Shown: positions 35,869-46,582 of the stretch, one piece after another
Position numbering within the stretch: the first letter of the stretch is position 1
How the letters are laid out: the number at the start of each line of letters is the position of its first letter
Notes under the pieces: generated by a model
What the model saw: only the letters and a program-made list of their open reading frames with translations
What the model was told of the DNA's origin: nothing
Databases searched by the model: none
Translations under genes and position numbers: made by a program
NCBI GenBank assembly: GCA_049840595.1
Contig: JASGKO010000015.1
Location: forward strand, 1 to 64,000
DNA length: 64,000 nucleotides
Direction of reading: 5' to 3'
From: JASGKO01 sp049840595
Lineage (GTDB): Bacteria > Verrucomicrobiota > Verrucomicrobiia > Chthoniobacterales > Chthoniobacteraceae

Positions 35869-36897
35869 TCAGGCGCAGCGTTTGCCCGTCGCCAGTTTCG
35901 GCGCAGGAAAGTCAAAAGGGTTCATCCGTTCCGTTGCGGGGAACTTGCCAGTCTGCTCCGCAATATACTGCAGCGCCCGGCGCGCACCGCGGCGGTCCGC
36001 CCGCAAGCACGCTCTGGCTGCGGCGGGCTTGCGGGCGTTTCGCACCCACTCAAAAATCCGATCCAAGCGGCCTTTCACTTTCGGGTGGTAGTTCTCGCCA
36101 TTGATCCACTTGCTCAAGACCCCCGAGTAGCCGAAGCCCTCGGAGAGACGGCACAAATACGCGGGCTCCAGGCGCGAGGCCGGGATGAAATGCCCCAGTT
36201 GCAGGCGCTCGAAAATCCCCGTCCCGAAGTCCAGCCGGTAGGCCATTTTAGCCAGTGCGATGTCTTCGTGGGAAAGCAGTTCATTCGCCTTGCGCCCGAG
36301 CAGGCGGGCATTGCGGTTCGCCTCCACCCAGCGCAGGAACTCCAGCCCCACACTGCGCCGAAAGACCATGCCACCGGAGTATGGGATGGTGCGCCAGTCC
36401 TCCATGTTGCTCCAGTAGTTCCCCTTCTCGTTCCGCAGGGCGAGCATGTGGAGGAAAGGCTTCGCCCACTCCGGCACCGGGACCTCGAATTTCCCTGCAA
36501 TCACCGCCGCCCCCCAGGCCCCCAGCCACGGATGCGAATCGGCCACGCTCACGCCAAATTCCAAATAGTCCGCGCACGGCGGGGTATCGTCATCAAAGAA
36601 GCAGAGCAAGTCCCCTTGGGCCTCCTGGATCGCCCGCAACCGTGCCGCCAGAATTCCCGGCTCGGGCTCGACTACGACGCGCGCCCGTGGATGCCATTGC
36701 AAATCCACCTTGATCGCAGGCGAGGAACCGTTATCCACCAAAATCAGTTCCCAACGATCTAATGGAAGCGTCTGGCCAAGCAGCGCCTCCAGCACGGCGT
36801 TCAAGTAATCCGGCTTGGGATTACGCGAGCAAATGAGCACGGAAAGAAACGGCTCACCACTGATTTTCACTGGGGAAGCTGGGAGCGGGGCCATCAT
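35869..36897 (-). CDS. Family 2 glycosyltransferase
   Basis: A 342-residue GT-A fold enzyme. The N-terminus has SVLICSRNPKPDYLNAVLEALLGQ and ELILVDNGSSP, followed by EPEPGILAARLRAIQEAQGD and the metal-binding FFDDDTPPC. A HEDIALAKMAYRLDFGTG segment corresponds to the ED catalytic base region. No membrane segments. The sugar donor and acceptor are unknown. It probably works with the adjacent polysaccharide deacetylase on a cell-surface glycan. Confidence 0.88.
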   Translation of the reverse strand: MMAPLPASPVKISGEPFLSVLICSRNPKPDYLNAVLEALLGQTLPLDRWELILVDNGSSPAIKVDLQWHPRARVVVEPEPGILAARLRAIQEAQGDLLCFFDDDTPPCADYLEFGVSVADSHPWLGAWGAAVIAGKFEVPVPEWAKPFLHMLALRNEKGNYWSNMEDWRTIPYSGGMVFRRSVGLEFLRWVEANRNARLLGRKANELLSHEDIALAKMAYRLDFGTGIFERLQLGHFIPASRLEPAYLCRLSEGFGYSGVLSKWINGENYHPKVKGRLDRIFEWVRNARKPAAARACLRADRRGARRALQYIAEQTGKFPATERMNPFDFPAPKLATGKRCA

Positions 36898-37135
36898 TAT
36901 TAGTTCCTTGGAGTATTCGCTAAAATCGCATTACAAATCATTAGCCTTCGCTACAAAAACACCATCCAGTGGAGGCCTGATCTGGTATAAAATAACTATC
37001 TTTTCCCTGATATTTCAACGTGTGTGCGCCAGTCTTCGTTTGTAGCGGAATCGCCACACTCCTTGTGGCAAAACATCCATCTTCTATTATTTTGTAGCAA
37101 TTTTTCGGTGCTCTATATATTAGCTTTTTTGACAC
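36898..37135. promoter_or_regulatory. AT-rich divergent intergenic region with REP-like hairpin
   Basis: The gap separates the glycosyltransferase (minus) and a sensor kinase (plus). A stem GCCACA/TGTGGC (37053-37058 with 37064-37069) follows TGTAGCGG, a pattern seen in dispersed palindromic repeats. A TATATATTA stretch near 37112 may be part of the kinase promoter. No gene is seen. Confidence 0.45.
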
Positions 37136-38164
37136 ATGAGCCTCCCGGTCCGCTTCCGCCAGCAACCCAAGTTCTGCATCCTGCTGGAGTCGCTCGCTCT
37201 GCTCGTGATCATCGGCATCGTGGATGCGGATACGGGCTATGAGCTGAGCATGTTCGCGTTTTACGGCCTGCCGATCCTGATGGCGGTCTGGTTCACCGAC
37301 GAAAAGTCCGCCTATCTGGTGGCGGTGTTGAGCGGGTTCGTCTGGCTCTGGGCCGATCTCGCCACCGGGCATCATTATTCCTCGCACTGGATGCTCATTT
37401 GGAACGTGTGCATGCGGCTGTTCTTCTTCCTCTTTCTCGTCATCGGCGGCAATGCGATGAAGAGCCAGCGCGAGACCTTTGCCGCGCGGCTGGAGGTGGT
37501 GAACCAGCTCCGCCTGCTCGAGCAGGAGATCGTCACCGCCAGCGAGCGGGAGAAGCAGCGCATCGGGCAGGATATTCACGACGGCCTGTGCCAGCACCTC
37601 GCCGCCGTGTGCTTCGCCGCCGCTGCCTTGAAGGAGGATCTGGAGGGCAAGGCGCTCCCCGAGGCCGCCATGGCCCGGGAGATCGAGGACCTCGTGAAGG
37701 ATGGCATCTCCCAGGCCCGCAGCATTGCCCGCGGCCTCGCCCCGGTGCCGATGGATGAATCGGGGCTCATCTCCGCCCTCGACGATCTCGCCTCACGCCT
37801 CGGGCGACTCTCCGACATGGAATGCCAGTTCGAAACCACCGGCAAAATCCCCCTGCTCGCCCCGGAAACCGCTTCCCACCTCTTCCGCATCGCCCAGGAG
37901 GCGGTGAATAACATCATCAAACACGCGCGGGCCAAGCAGGTGGAGATCACCCTCTCCGGCAGCCCCGAGGCGACCGAGCTCTCCATCCGCGACAACGGCG
38001 TGGGCATCTCCAAAAACGCGCTCGAAGCCGACGGCATGGGCTGCAAGACCATGCAATACCGCGCCCGCATTATTGGGGCCGAATTGCACATCCGCGCCGA
38101 TGAAGATGAAGGCGGCACTTGCGTCACCTGCCGGCTCCCGGCCAATCATCACTTCAACCAATGA
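37136..38164 (+). CDS. NarL-type sensor histidine kinase (HisKA_3)
   Basis: A 342-residue membrane kinase. The N-terminal 110 residues contain about four hydrophobic helices (LLESLALLVIIGIVD, FYGLPILMAVWF, YLVAVLSGFVWLWADL, VCMRLFFFLFLVIGG). A coiled coil leads to the HisKA_3 box EREKQRIGQDIHDGLCQHLAAV and the ATPase motifs EAVNNIIKHARA and DNGVGI. The small membrane domain probably senses a signal in or near the membrane. Its stop overlaps the start of the response regulator gene by four bases (ATGA). Confidence 0.9.
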   Translation: MSLPVRFRQQPKFCILLESLALLVIIGIVDADTGYELSMFAFYGLPILMAVWFTDEKSAYLVAVLSGFVWLWADLATGHHYSSHWMLIWNVCMRLFFFLFLVIGGNAMKSQRETFAARLEVVNQLRLLEQEIVTASEREKQRIGQDIHDGLCQHLAAVCFAAAALKEDLEGKALPEAAMAREIEDLVKDGISQARSIARGLAPVPMDESGLISALDDLASRLGRLSDMECQFETTGKIPLLAPETASHLFRIAQEAVNNIIKHARAKQVEITLSGSPEATELSIRDNGVGISKNALEADGMGCKTMQYRARIIGAELHIRADEDEGGTCVTCRLPANHHFNQ

Positions 38165-38832
38165 GCACTCCTGAAACGAAATCCAAGGTCATGGTCGTGG
38201 ACGACCACCCGCTGTTCCGCGAATACCTCGCCCAGTTGATCAACAAGGACGCCGCGATGGAGGTCATCGGCGAGTGCGACAATATCCGCGACGCCATGAC
38301 GATGTTCCAGAAAAGCAGCCCCGACATCGCCGTGCTCGACATCACCCTCAAAGGCTCCAGCGGCCTCGAGCTGCTGAAAAACCTGCGCGCCCTCGGCGCC
38401 ACCATCCCCATGCTCGTGCTCTCCATGCACGACGAGACCCTCTACGCCGAGCGCGTCATCCGCGCCGGGGCCAATGGCTACATCACCAAGCAGGAATCCC
38501 CCGCCGAAATCCTCACCGCCATCCGCACCATCGCCCGTGGCGAAGTCTATCTCAGCCCGCAGATGACCAAGCTCGTCCTCCGCCGCCTCTCCAAACCCGT
38601 CGCCGAGACCGACGGCATGAACCTCCTCACCGACCGCGAATTGGAGGTCTTCCAGCTCATCGGCTCCGGCGACACCGGCCGCGAAATCGCCCAGATCCTC
38701 AACGTCGGCACCACCACCGTCGATACCTACCGCGCCCGCATCAAGGAAAAGCTCGGCATCAGCACCGGCGCCGTCCTCTACCACCGCGCCGTCCAGTGGC
38801 TGCAAGAAACGGGCTCGGGCGGAGAAACGTAA
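38161..38832 (+). CDS. NarL/FixJ-family response regulator
   Basis: A 223-residue regulator: receiver domain with VMVVDDHPLFREYL, acceptor Asp in IAVLDITLKG and lysine in YITKQESPAE, then a LuxR-type helix-turn-helix (LTDRELEVFQLIGSGDTGREIAQIL and VGTTTVDTYRARIKEKLGI). It is translationally coupled to the preceding kinase gene and is surely its partner. The target genes cannot be read from the sequence. Confidence 0.93.
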   Translation: MSTPETKSKVMVVDDHPLFREYLAQLINKDAAMEVIGECDNIRDAMTMFQKSSPDIAVLDITLKGSSGLELLKNLRALGATIPMLVLSMHDETLYAERVIRAGANGYITKQESPAEILTAIRTIARGEVYLSPQMTKLVLRRLSKPVAETDGMNLLTDRELEVFQLIGSGDTGREIAQILNVGTTTVDTYRARIKEKLGISTGAVLYHRAVQWLQETGSGGET

Positions 38833-39350
38833 GCGATCAAAAGCATTCAAGCTCGAAAAACCAAGTTGGCACCGTACCTCCAGCCACCCCATGTTACCCT
38901 GCGCGCAGCGCAGCGCAGTCGGACCGGCCTCAAATGGTTCCGGCCCGTCTTGTGTGTGAGTGCCCCCAAGCCTCCTGTCCGTGAAAATGAGGCCAACCCA
39001 GGCTGACCTTTTTCCCTCGTTGGCAATCGCTTTTCCTCTGGGCTTTACATCGCCCTTCCAACACAGTTCAATCCCCACGCTGAGAGTCGCGTTTCTTGAC
39101 CTGCTTTCTTTGCATGGGGCCTTACGGGCGAGCTCACGCTCGCGGAGCTTTTACTCCCGAGGCTCCGCATCATTTGGCTGGGACAGCACTGGATGGGGCG
39201 GACTCGGGTGTTGGAACGTTCGGACGAATATCATGAGACGAGGCACCTGCCTTTCGTTGCAAGGCCCTGAACTCCAAGCAGCTTTTTCAGCCCATTTTAA
39301 CTTTCCATCCCGCTTTGGCACGCGACGTACTAGCGGTTTGTCAACATTTT
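38833..39350. other. Gene-free stretch between the two-component system and the Rhs island
   Basis: No convincing gene in about 518 bases. It contains a hairpin GCGAGC-TCAC-GCTCGC (39128-39143) followed by CGGAGC/GCTCCG (39143-39167), of the kind seen in dispersed repeats. The sequence character changes abruptly at about 39351, where the Rhs-core fragment begins. Confidence 0.5.
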
Positions 39351-39669
39351 ACGTCTGCCAGCTCCCTCCGCCCGGCGTGTAGGTCAGATCAAACCGGCCC
39401 CCACTGACGCTCACCGCGCTCGGCGTCCCCCCGTTGATCCCGATCGTCACCGTCGCCCCCGGGTTCACCGACCCGAACACCTCCACCGTGGACTGATTGT
39501 TCCGCACCAGCGGGTAGTAATCGCTCAACGCCACCCCCGTCGGTCGCCCCGCTTCGTCCTGACTGTAAATCTGGCTCTTCCACCCGGTGGCCGTGTGCAG
39601 ATACCCGTTCCCATCATACCCATACGTCCACCCTCCCTCTGGTGTGCTCCGATAATAACAATGCCCGTC
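39351..39669 (-). pseudogene. Orphan Rhs core fragment
   Basis: About 319 bases are nearly identical (a few percent difference) to the internal Rhs-repeat segment 41870-42188 of the big toxin gene. The encoded text GGWTYGYDGNGYLHTATGWK, ALSDYYPLVRNNQSTVEVFG and the following Ig-like strand are shared. It has no start of its own and stops at the right junction, where similarity ends a few bases before a repeat at 39675. It is a displaced tip-exchange leftover, not an intact gene. Confidence 0.85.
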
Positions 39670-39674
39670 TCTAA

Positions 39675-39720
39675 TGTCCGCCAATTCAGGGCAAGCCCAA
39701 ACTGCCCCCTTTTCTCATTC
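39675..39720. repeat. 46-base repeat at a toxin-island junction, copy 1
   Basis: TGTCCGCCAATTCAGGGCAA, GCCCA, three variable bases, TGCCCCCTTTT and CTCATTC follow each other. A copy with about 39 of 46 bases identical is at 56161-56206, also next to an island gene. It resembles a mobile-element end, but no transposase is present. Confidence 0.7.
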
Positions 39721-39807
39721 GTGCAGACCAAAGCCAATAATCCTCAGGGGGGTGCATTTGAAACTTCAGTTGAAGTGCGCTGCCATCATTGTGGCAACAG
39801 ATGCAAC

Positions 39808-40152
39808 TCACAGAACATGAATATCGTCGAGTTCCACCTCCATTCCGTTTTCCGAAGCTTTGACGGTCAATTCCATAGTCAAATCAGACCTTCCTTCCTG
39901 CTGAGTCCAGAGCGGCATATAAACAGAAAATTGCCGTGGGCATGCTCCTTTGACTTCGACTACATTTAGCTGTTCAAATGCATTTTCCGGCGGCATGACA
40001 ATTGTTCTGCCGTAATCTGAGAGCGTTCTGCTGATTTCCTCACTGCTTATTCGGATACCTCTGGTGAGCTCGACAATTGCTAAAAAATCGCCTGAGACAA
40101 TTAGAGCAATTATGTGCCTTACAATTTGCTGGATTTTTTCATTCATTGTCAT
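39808..40152 (-). CDS. Probable immunity protein to the Rhs toxin
   Basis: A 114-residue acidic, small soluble protein without signal peptide (IVRHIIALIVSGDFLAIVEL; VKASENGMEVELDDIHVL). Its start codon overlaps the toxin stop codon by four bases (ATGA), the usual toxin-immunity arrangement. The amino acid sequence suggests a compact alpha/beta fold, but I cannot name an immunity family with certainty. A second ATG two codons on (40146) could be used. Lower GC than core genes is in line with horizontal transfer. Confidence 0.7.
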   Translation of the reverse strand: MTMNEKIQQIVRHIIALIVSGDFLAIVELTRGIRISSEEISRTLSDYGRTIVMPPENAFEQLNVVEVKGACPRQFSVYMPLWTQQEGRSDLTMELTVKASENGMEVELDDIHVL

Positions 40153-43100
40153 GGGCGATTACCTGGGATGCGCGTCGGAGTGTCGTAGGTCACTCCTAGA
40201 GTATTAAAATACGCGTCCGACTCTGCAAGAGCTTGTGCGGCTTGTTCATCCGTATAACCAGCAGCTTTTAGTGCGTCGTAAGCAATTTGTCGTTCCGCTC
40301 CGTAGGTACCTCCTCCAGCTACTCGCTGGGCTTGCGTGGCGGCATAGTGAGGTGTGCCTATTGCAGTTGATGGGCCTTCCAACTGAACGCCACGCGCCAA
40401 ATTCGTGTCGTAACCAAGTATGTCACGTACAGCCGCATCTTGTATAATATGATGTGCGTCTTTTAGCCCTGCGGCTCGTAGTTCGCCAATGGGTGTGGTT
40501 AAACTCTTTGCGGCGATATTCGCCTTCGCGAACGGATTGATCACCGCACCCGCTTCACTGGCGAAGCGACTCCGCAAAACGAAACCCGTTGAAGCGGGCT
40601 GGGCCACAGGGGCCAATAATTTGGGGATTCCGCTGGTCGCCTTGAGCACTCCACCGGCGATGCCGGTTCCCGATCCAAGCAGTTGCAGTCCTCCTGAAAC
40701 TCCATGGAAGCCGCGCTCCCATCCACTGCTGAAATCTTCCATGGACAAACCAGTCGAACTGTCTCCCACAATTTTTTGTCCTCCGCTGGTAGCTTCGATC
40801 ACATCCAAGGCACCCGTGGCACGGGTAATCGTCGTCCCTGCGGCAAGCGTCAAGGCCTCTGAATTGCTGGCTCCAGTATTAATCGCCAAATCATAGCTAG
40901 CTACCCCCTGTTCCCCGGCAGTGTGACCAATCCGGTAGGGAGTTGTCACGATGGTTACTGCCGCTTCATGATAACTCTGTCCCGCATCATCCCACGCATC
41001 GCTGGCAGGATAGTCTTTGTTCAACCCGACAAGAGGCAGCACGCCTTTTTCAATCCAGTCACCGTCCCACGTCCATAATCCAATGGGATCATAATTCCCC
41101 ACCGGCTGGTTCTCGCAGTAAGCGTAGAGGTTCGCGCCGCCCCCTTCCCGCTCGGGGTCGCGCGAGAGCCAGCATCGCGTCTTCGGATCGTAATACCGCT
41201 TCCCGAAATAGTAATACCCTGTCTCCCCATCATATTCCTTGGTCTGGTAGCGGAACGGGCAGCTCTCCGCCCGCTCCCCCCATTCCGACAGCAACTCGCC
41301 ATAGGCTCCGTAGCTGTAGCCCGCCACCTGCACCCCGGTGCTCTCATCCACCAGCCCGACCACGCTTCCAAACCCATCGGTGATCGGCAGGCTGCAGGTC
41401 GTCGTCCCGCCCTTGATCTCCATCACCTCCAGCAGGCCCCCGATCCCCGCCGCCTCGTTCAGCGTCCCGCTCACATCCGGACCCCACGTGTAATACCGCC
41501 GCGCCGTCTCCTGATTCTTCGCGTCGTAATCGATCTCCAGCACCGGTCGCCACCCGTCCCACAGCGTCGTCGTTCGCTGGCTCACCGCACCGCCCACGCT
41601 CACCTGCTTCTGCATCCGCCGTCCCACCAGATCATACACGCAATCCACCTGCACCTTGCTACTCGCGCTCTGCGGCGTCTTCTCCACCCACTGCGTGCAT
41701 TGCTCCAACAGATTCCACGTGTAGCTCCACCGCTCGTCTCCCGCCAGATTCCCGCTCGCGTCCCGCACCAGCGTCTCACTCGCCGACGGCACATACACTT
41801 TCTTGATCTGCTCCGAAACCGCATTGCTCCCACCCATCCCCGCTCCCGCCAGCGTCGCCACCACATCATACGTCTGCCAGCTCCCTCCGCCCGGCGTGTA
41901 GGTTAGATCAAACCGGCCCCCACTGACGCTCACCGCGCTCGGCGTCCCCCCGTTGATCCCGATCGTCACCGTCGCCCCCGGGTTCACCGACCCAAACACT
42001 TCCACCGTGGACTGATTGTTCCGCACCAGCGGGTAGTAATCGCTCAACGCCACCCCCGTCGGTCGCCCCGCTTCGTCCTGACTGTAAGTCTGGCTCTTCC
42101 ACCCGGTGGCCGTGTGCAGATACCCGTTCCCATCATACCCATACGTCCACCCTCCCTCCGGCGTGTTCCGAGAAGTGCAATGCCCGTCCCCATCATACTG
42201 GTCGCTGTTATACGCCAGCATCGTCCCACCAAAGCTCGCGTTCTCGCTCACGATCCGCCCCTGCCCGTCGAACGTCCGCGCCCAGTTCAACAGCGGACTG
42301 CCCCCAAAGCTCAGATTCTTCGCCCGTCCGCTTACCGGGTCGTAATTGCTGTACGTCCCCACGCCCCCTCCCATCGTCGTCACTGTCTTCAACTCCCCGG
42401 TTCCCGTATCGTCATACGTGTAATCCACGTGCTTACCCCCGGGCCAGATCCTCACCTGCTGCAGCCGCCCAAGGCTGTCGTAGGCATGCACCACTGATTG
42501 CCCCGCCAGCACCCCGTCGGCATGCGCCTCCACCTTCGGCTGCCCCTCCACATACGTCGTCGAGTGGCTCCCCGCCGCGTCGCTGATGGAATTCACCCGC
42601 CCTGCCAGATCGTACCCTAGGCTTCCCATCGTCCCCAGCGTCGTCGGCTCCCCAAACACATTCGGCGCCAGGCTGAAGCTCGCCCGCGGCGTCGTCCACG
42701 TCGTCGTCGCTCCCGCCGCGTTGTAGGCAAAGCTTTCCCCGCTCCCGTCCGGATACTTCCGCGTCAACAACTGCCCGGCCAGATTCCACGTAAACTGCGC
42801 ATTGCCCGCCCCCGTGCCCAGTGTCCGCGTAATCGTGCTCCCATAGCTCGGCAGGCTCCACGTCTGGTCCGCAAAGCTATAACCCTGCGAGCCCAGGCCA
42901 TCGCCTTTGGGCGAGGCTTTGCTCGTCGTCGTGTGCCCGTTCTGCGTCACCGTCGCCGTCCAGCCATTCGTCCCATCGAAGCTGTCCACGCGACTGCTGT
43001 TGACCAGCCCGCTCGTGCTCGTGGGCAGCCCGAGATTGGAATAGTTCGTCGTCAGCCCGTTGCCGGAATTGGCGCCCGCGTTCACCGTGGTACTCGCGAT

Positions 43101-46100
43101 CTCCCCAAAGCCATTGGGCGTCGCACTCCAACTCAGCTGCGGCGCACCGACCGTGCTGTTTCCCTGATACGGCACCCCGTCCTTCCACTGCGAGGTCGCA
43201 CTCAGATTGGGGCCGCTGGCCGCCAGTTGCAAGACACTGCCGCTGATCGTAGGGGTCGTGATCACCGCCCGCGCACTTTCTCCCCAAGGAATTTCCGTCG
43301 TCGCCTGGGTGCTTGGATTGTAACTCCGCTGCCAGAGCACTTCGGGCTTGCCGTCCACCCCCAGAGCCGCGTCCGTGCAAGCCCACTTGATTTCCGACGC
43401 ACTATTGGTCACCCGATCCACGGAGGTGAACCGATTGCCATGGCTGGTCTTCTCCAAGGTACCATCGGGCTGATAGCTGTAATCGGTCTCTCCAGAGGCA
43501 TCCGTCATCGAAGTCAACCGACCTCCCGTGTACCCGTAAGTGGTCGTCGCCGTCCCCGCGCCTGTGGGACTTGGTAAGACATCACTGAGGATTCGTCCCA
43601 GCGCATCCAAGGTCACCGTTTCCGTCAGCGCCGTATCGCTGCCGTGGGTCGTGGTCTGCTTCCAGCCGCTGCCGGGGAATGTGTAGCTGATATTCCATGG
43701 CTCCGTCGCATTCCCCGTGATCGCGGTCGCCATCGTCGCCTTCGTAAACGTCTTGGTCAGGTTTTGCCCGGTCGTGCTGTTGTTACTCTGCAGCGTGATC
43801 GTATTCGCATCCTCCGTCCGCGTCGTCGTGATGCTCTCCGGCCCCACGATCGCCACCGTCTGGCTCAAACCAAACGGGCTCACCGTCTCCTCCTGCGTGC
43901 GATTGTCTTCTCCCGCTGCTTTCCAAGTGAGCAAGCGCCCAAGGTGGCTCGGGTTATAGCTGATGTCTAACTCCACCCCGTTTCGAGTCACCTCCGTTGT
44001 GCGCCCCAGCGCATCCAGCGTATAGTTGCTAGTGATCCCCAGCCGGTCCGTATGACTGAGCACCTGACCTTCTCCATCGTAAGTATACCCCTCCGTCGGT
44101 ACCGAGTGAACAACTGAAGGTTTTCGGAAATACCGTATTCTGGAACTCCGTCGCCGTTGCATAATCCAGCTTCGCCCCGCTCTCGATGTCATCAGTCTCG
44201 CTCGCAATCAGTTGGCCCGCGCTATTGATCGTCTGCACGATCTTGGTTCCTGCTCCCACCGCCTGATTGCTAGTGGTGCTGCGTCCACTCATCGTCGTCA
44301 CCGTAAAGCTCCCATCTGAGTTCGTGGTGTAACCATAGGTGGTAAGCGAGCCATCAAATCCCTGGAGCAGCTTCAATCCCCATGGATACGTCCCATCGGT
44401 ACCGGAGTTATACTGCAAGATGGACGGTGTGGCATCACTCGCTCCGCTCACGGTAGTGGCCGTAGTCATATCTCCGCTCCATGTTGTCGTCTCCGCTTTG
44501 ACCGTCGCACCGTTGAACTTTTCCGTCCGCGTCACCTGCGAGCCGTTATAGCCGAAATCTACCTCCGAACTGCCACTTACCCAACTCGTCAACAATTCAT
44601 TGTCATCATAGGTTGCAGTGTAGGGGTTAGCTCCATCTTGCTGAATTTGAGTCAGACGATCGAGGAAGATACATGTTATCGTCGTCATCTTCTTCCCAAT
44701 CATAGGTGTAAGAGGTAGTTCGGGTCCCATCATCCCCACTTTCAATAATTGCATCAATCCTTAGAGGATTAGCCCATGTGTCCCAATAGCTCGTAGTCAC
44801 TTTAGGAAGTGCAACCCCGTCCAATGAAACATTTTCATCCACTTCAAAAGGCAATACGATAGTATAAAAATTATCGATGTATTCATAATCAGCATATTTA
44901 TCTATCACCTCTTCATCCAAAAATACATTTGAAGTGGCTTGATCCCAAGCAGAAAGATTCCAAGTGACCCGATCGTTTTCCGGATTCAAAGTAAGATCAT
45001 AAACCGCTTTATTGGTAGTAATCCTTACCCAATCAGCTGCATCATCATCAGCAAGAGGATTCTCTACAATAATAGAATCCACCGGAGAAAGACCGGATAT
45101 TGAATAAAGACCTGTGGCAGAATCTTTCGCCCCCACTTGACTACTAAAATAAAAATCAATCCTATAACTAAAAGCATCAACTTGTGAAACATTCAATGTA
45201 TAAGTAGATGTCTTAAGTTGTTTCAGCACCGGAAAAAACCAATCTCCGATATAAGCAGGAAAGCTACTCCAGCGCTTATAAGAAACACTACTCGAAGAAG
45301 GCCATTGAATAACAGGCTCCCTATCCGCAGCTTTCGAAGAATAAACTGCATCCCACTTACCACTTCCCTCCACTTTTAAATGCCGGTGTTCAACCAAACC
45401 TACTCCTGCCCCTTGGTATTGGAATGGGGCTTCCGAAAAGTCCCAAATTAAATCGCAATCTGTCGCCGGCGTATTTCCCAGTTTAATTTTCAATCTGTTG
45501 CGCGACAATTCTGGAATAATCTCAGGCGATTGCGGTTCCTCAGGCAATAAAGGTGCTGTTGAAAGAAACTCTTGTCCAAAAGTAGGGACAATGTAGACAG
45601 TAAAACTCGCCAAAACACCTCCGTACCCTGCCTGATAGAAATCAACATTTGATTGCCCCGGCAATTGTGGATCAAAATACCATGAATTAGATCCTGCATT
45701 CACCCAATTTCCATTTATGGTAATCCCATTCCCCGGCCCCAGCCCCAAATCTCCTCCAGTGAGATCTTGAGGCACAGATTGCTTTTCGAAAGCAGCATCG
45801 GCAATAAGATGCTCACCAGGATCACTTCGAGAGCCAAAAGAAGTGCTGGCCATTCCATTAAAAACGCTCATTCCATAGGCACTAGTTTCCGTTAACTCCA
45901 AATAACCATCAAAATCAGTAGGACCAGCAGTCGTTATTTGGGATGGATATTTCGCCATCTCACTCCACTCATAACGCCAATTTGATGAACTAGATTCTGA
46001 CGAATCGAGATAATAATTCGCGCTAATTTCAGGAAACTCCAAATCGGAATATAGCGTATCAAAACGCCAGTTAGTTGAATTCAATGCATTTAACTGAAGA

Positions 46101-46582
46101 GGGGAAGACGGCAATGCAGCAAGTTGATTTTTCCCGTATGTTGGTAATTGTTCAGCATCTCTATCCGCTTCCCAAAACCAAGGTAATCGGTTTTGTTTTT
46201 TAAGCGACGCTGCATAATATTCAAGGGCCTCATGAAAATTTTCGGGCGTAAGAATTTTTCCGAATCGGTCCAAAGAAGCGTCGTAACCAGACCCATAATA
46301 CCCCTTCCATGCCTTTTTGAGCAAAGCAATTTTTGCGCTTATTGACAGAGCATTAACCTGAGAGTCAGCAGGAAAGTCTGCCCCTAGCTCCCAATCAATT
46401 AATTTCATCGGATTATCAGCTGTATTCCCCAATACCAATTGATCCGCATCATAACCTTCCACTTGAACCTTTCTTCGATTTTGAACCGCGCGCAAAATTT
46501 CTCCCAAAGTTTGTGCTCCCGACATCGGCACCCATAAAGCAGAAAGTATCAGCACCAAAAAAATACGAATCAAATTATTCAT
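40149..46582 (-). CDS. Rhs polymorphic toxin with signal peptide and C-terminal nuclease-like tip, two frameshifts
   Basis: About 2,140 residues when joined. It starts with a signal peptide (MNNLIRIFLVLILSALWVPMSGAQ) and a 600-residue AT-rich N-terminal part unrelated to known Rhs heads that I recognise. Then come many YD/Rhs repeats (GYTYDGEGQVLSHTDR, NYTLDALGRTTEV) and the core-end motif RYQTKEYDGETGYYYFGKRYYDPKTRCWLSRDPE...NYDPIGLW. The variable tip contains KDAHHIIQDAAVRDILGYDT, an AHH/HNH-type nuclease-like motif. Extra single bases at 44121-44124 and near 44664 break the frame. Overlaps the immunity gene (ATGA) and the upstream GQLK-repeat gene. Confidence 0.85.
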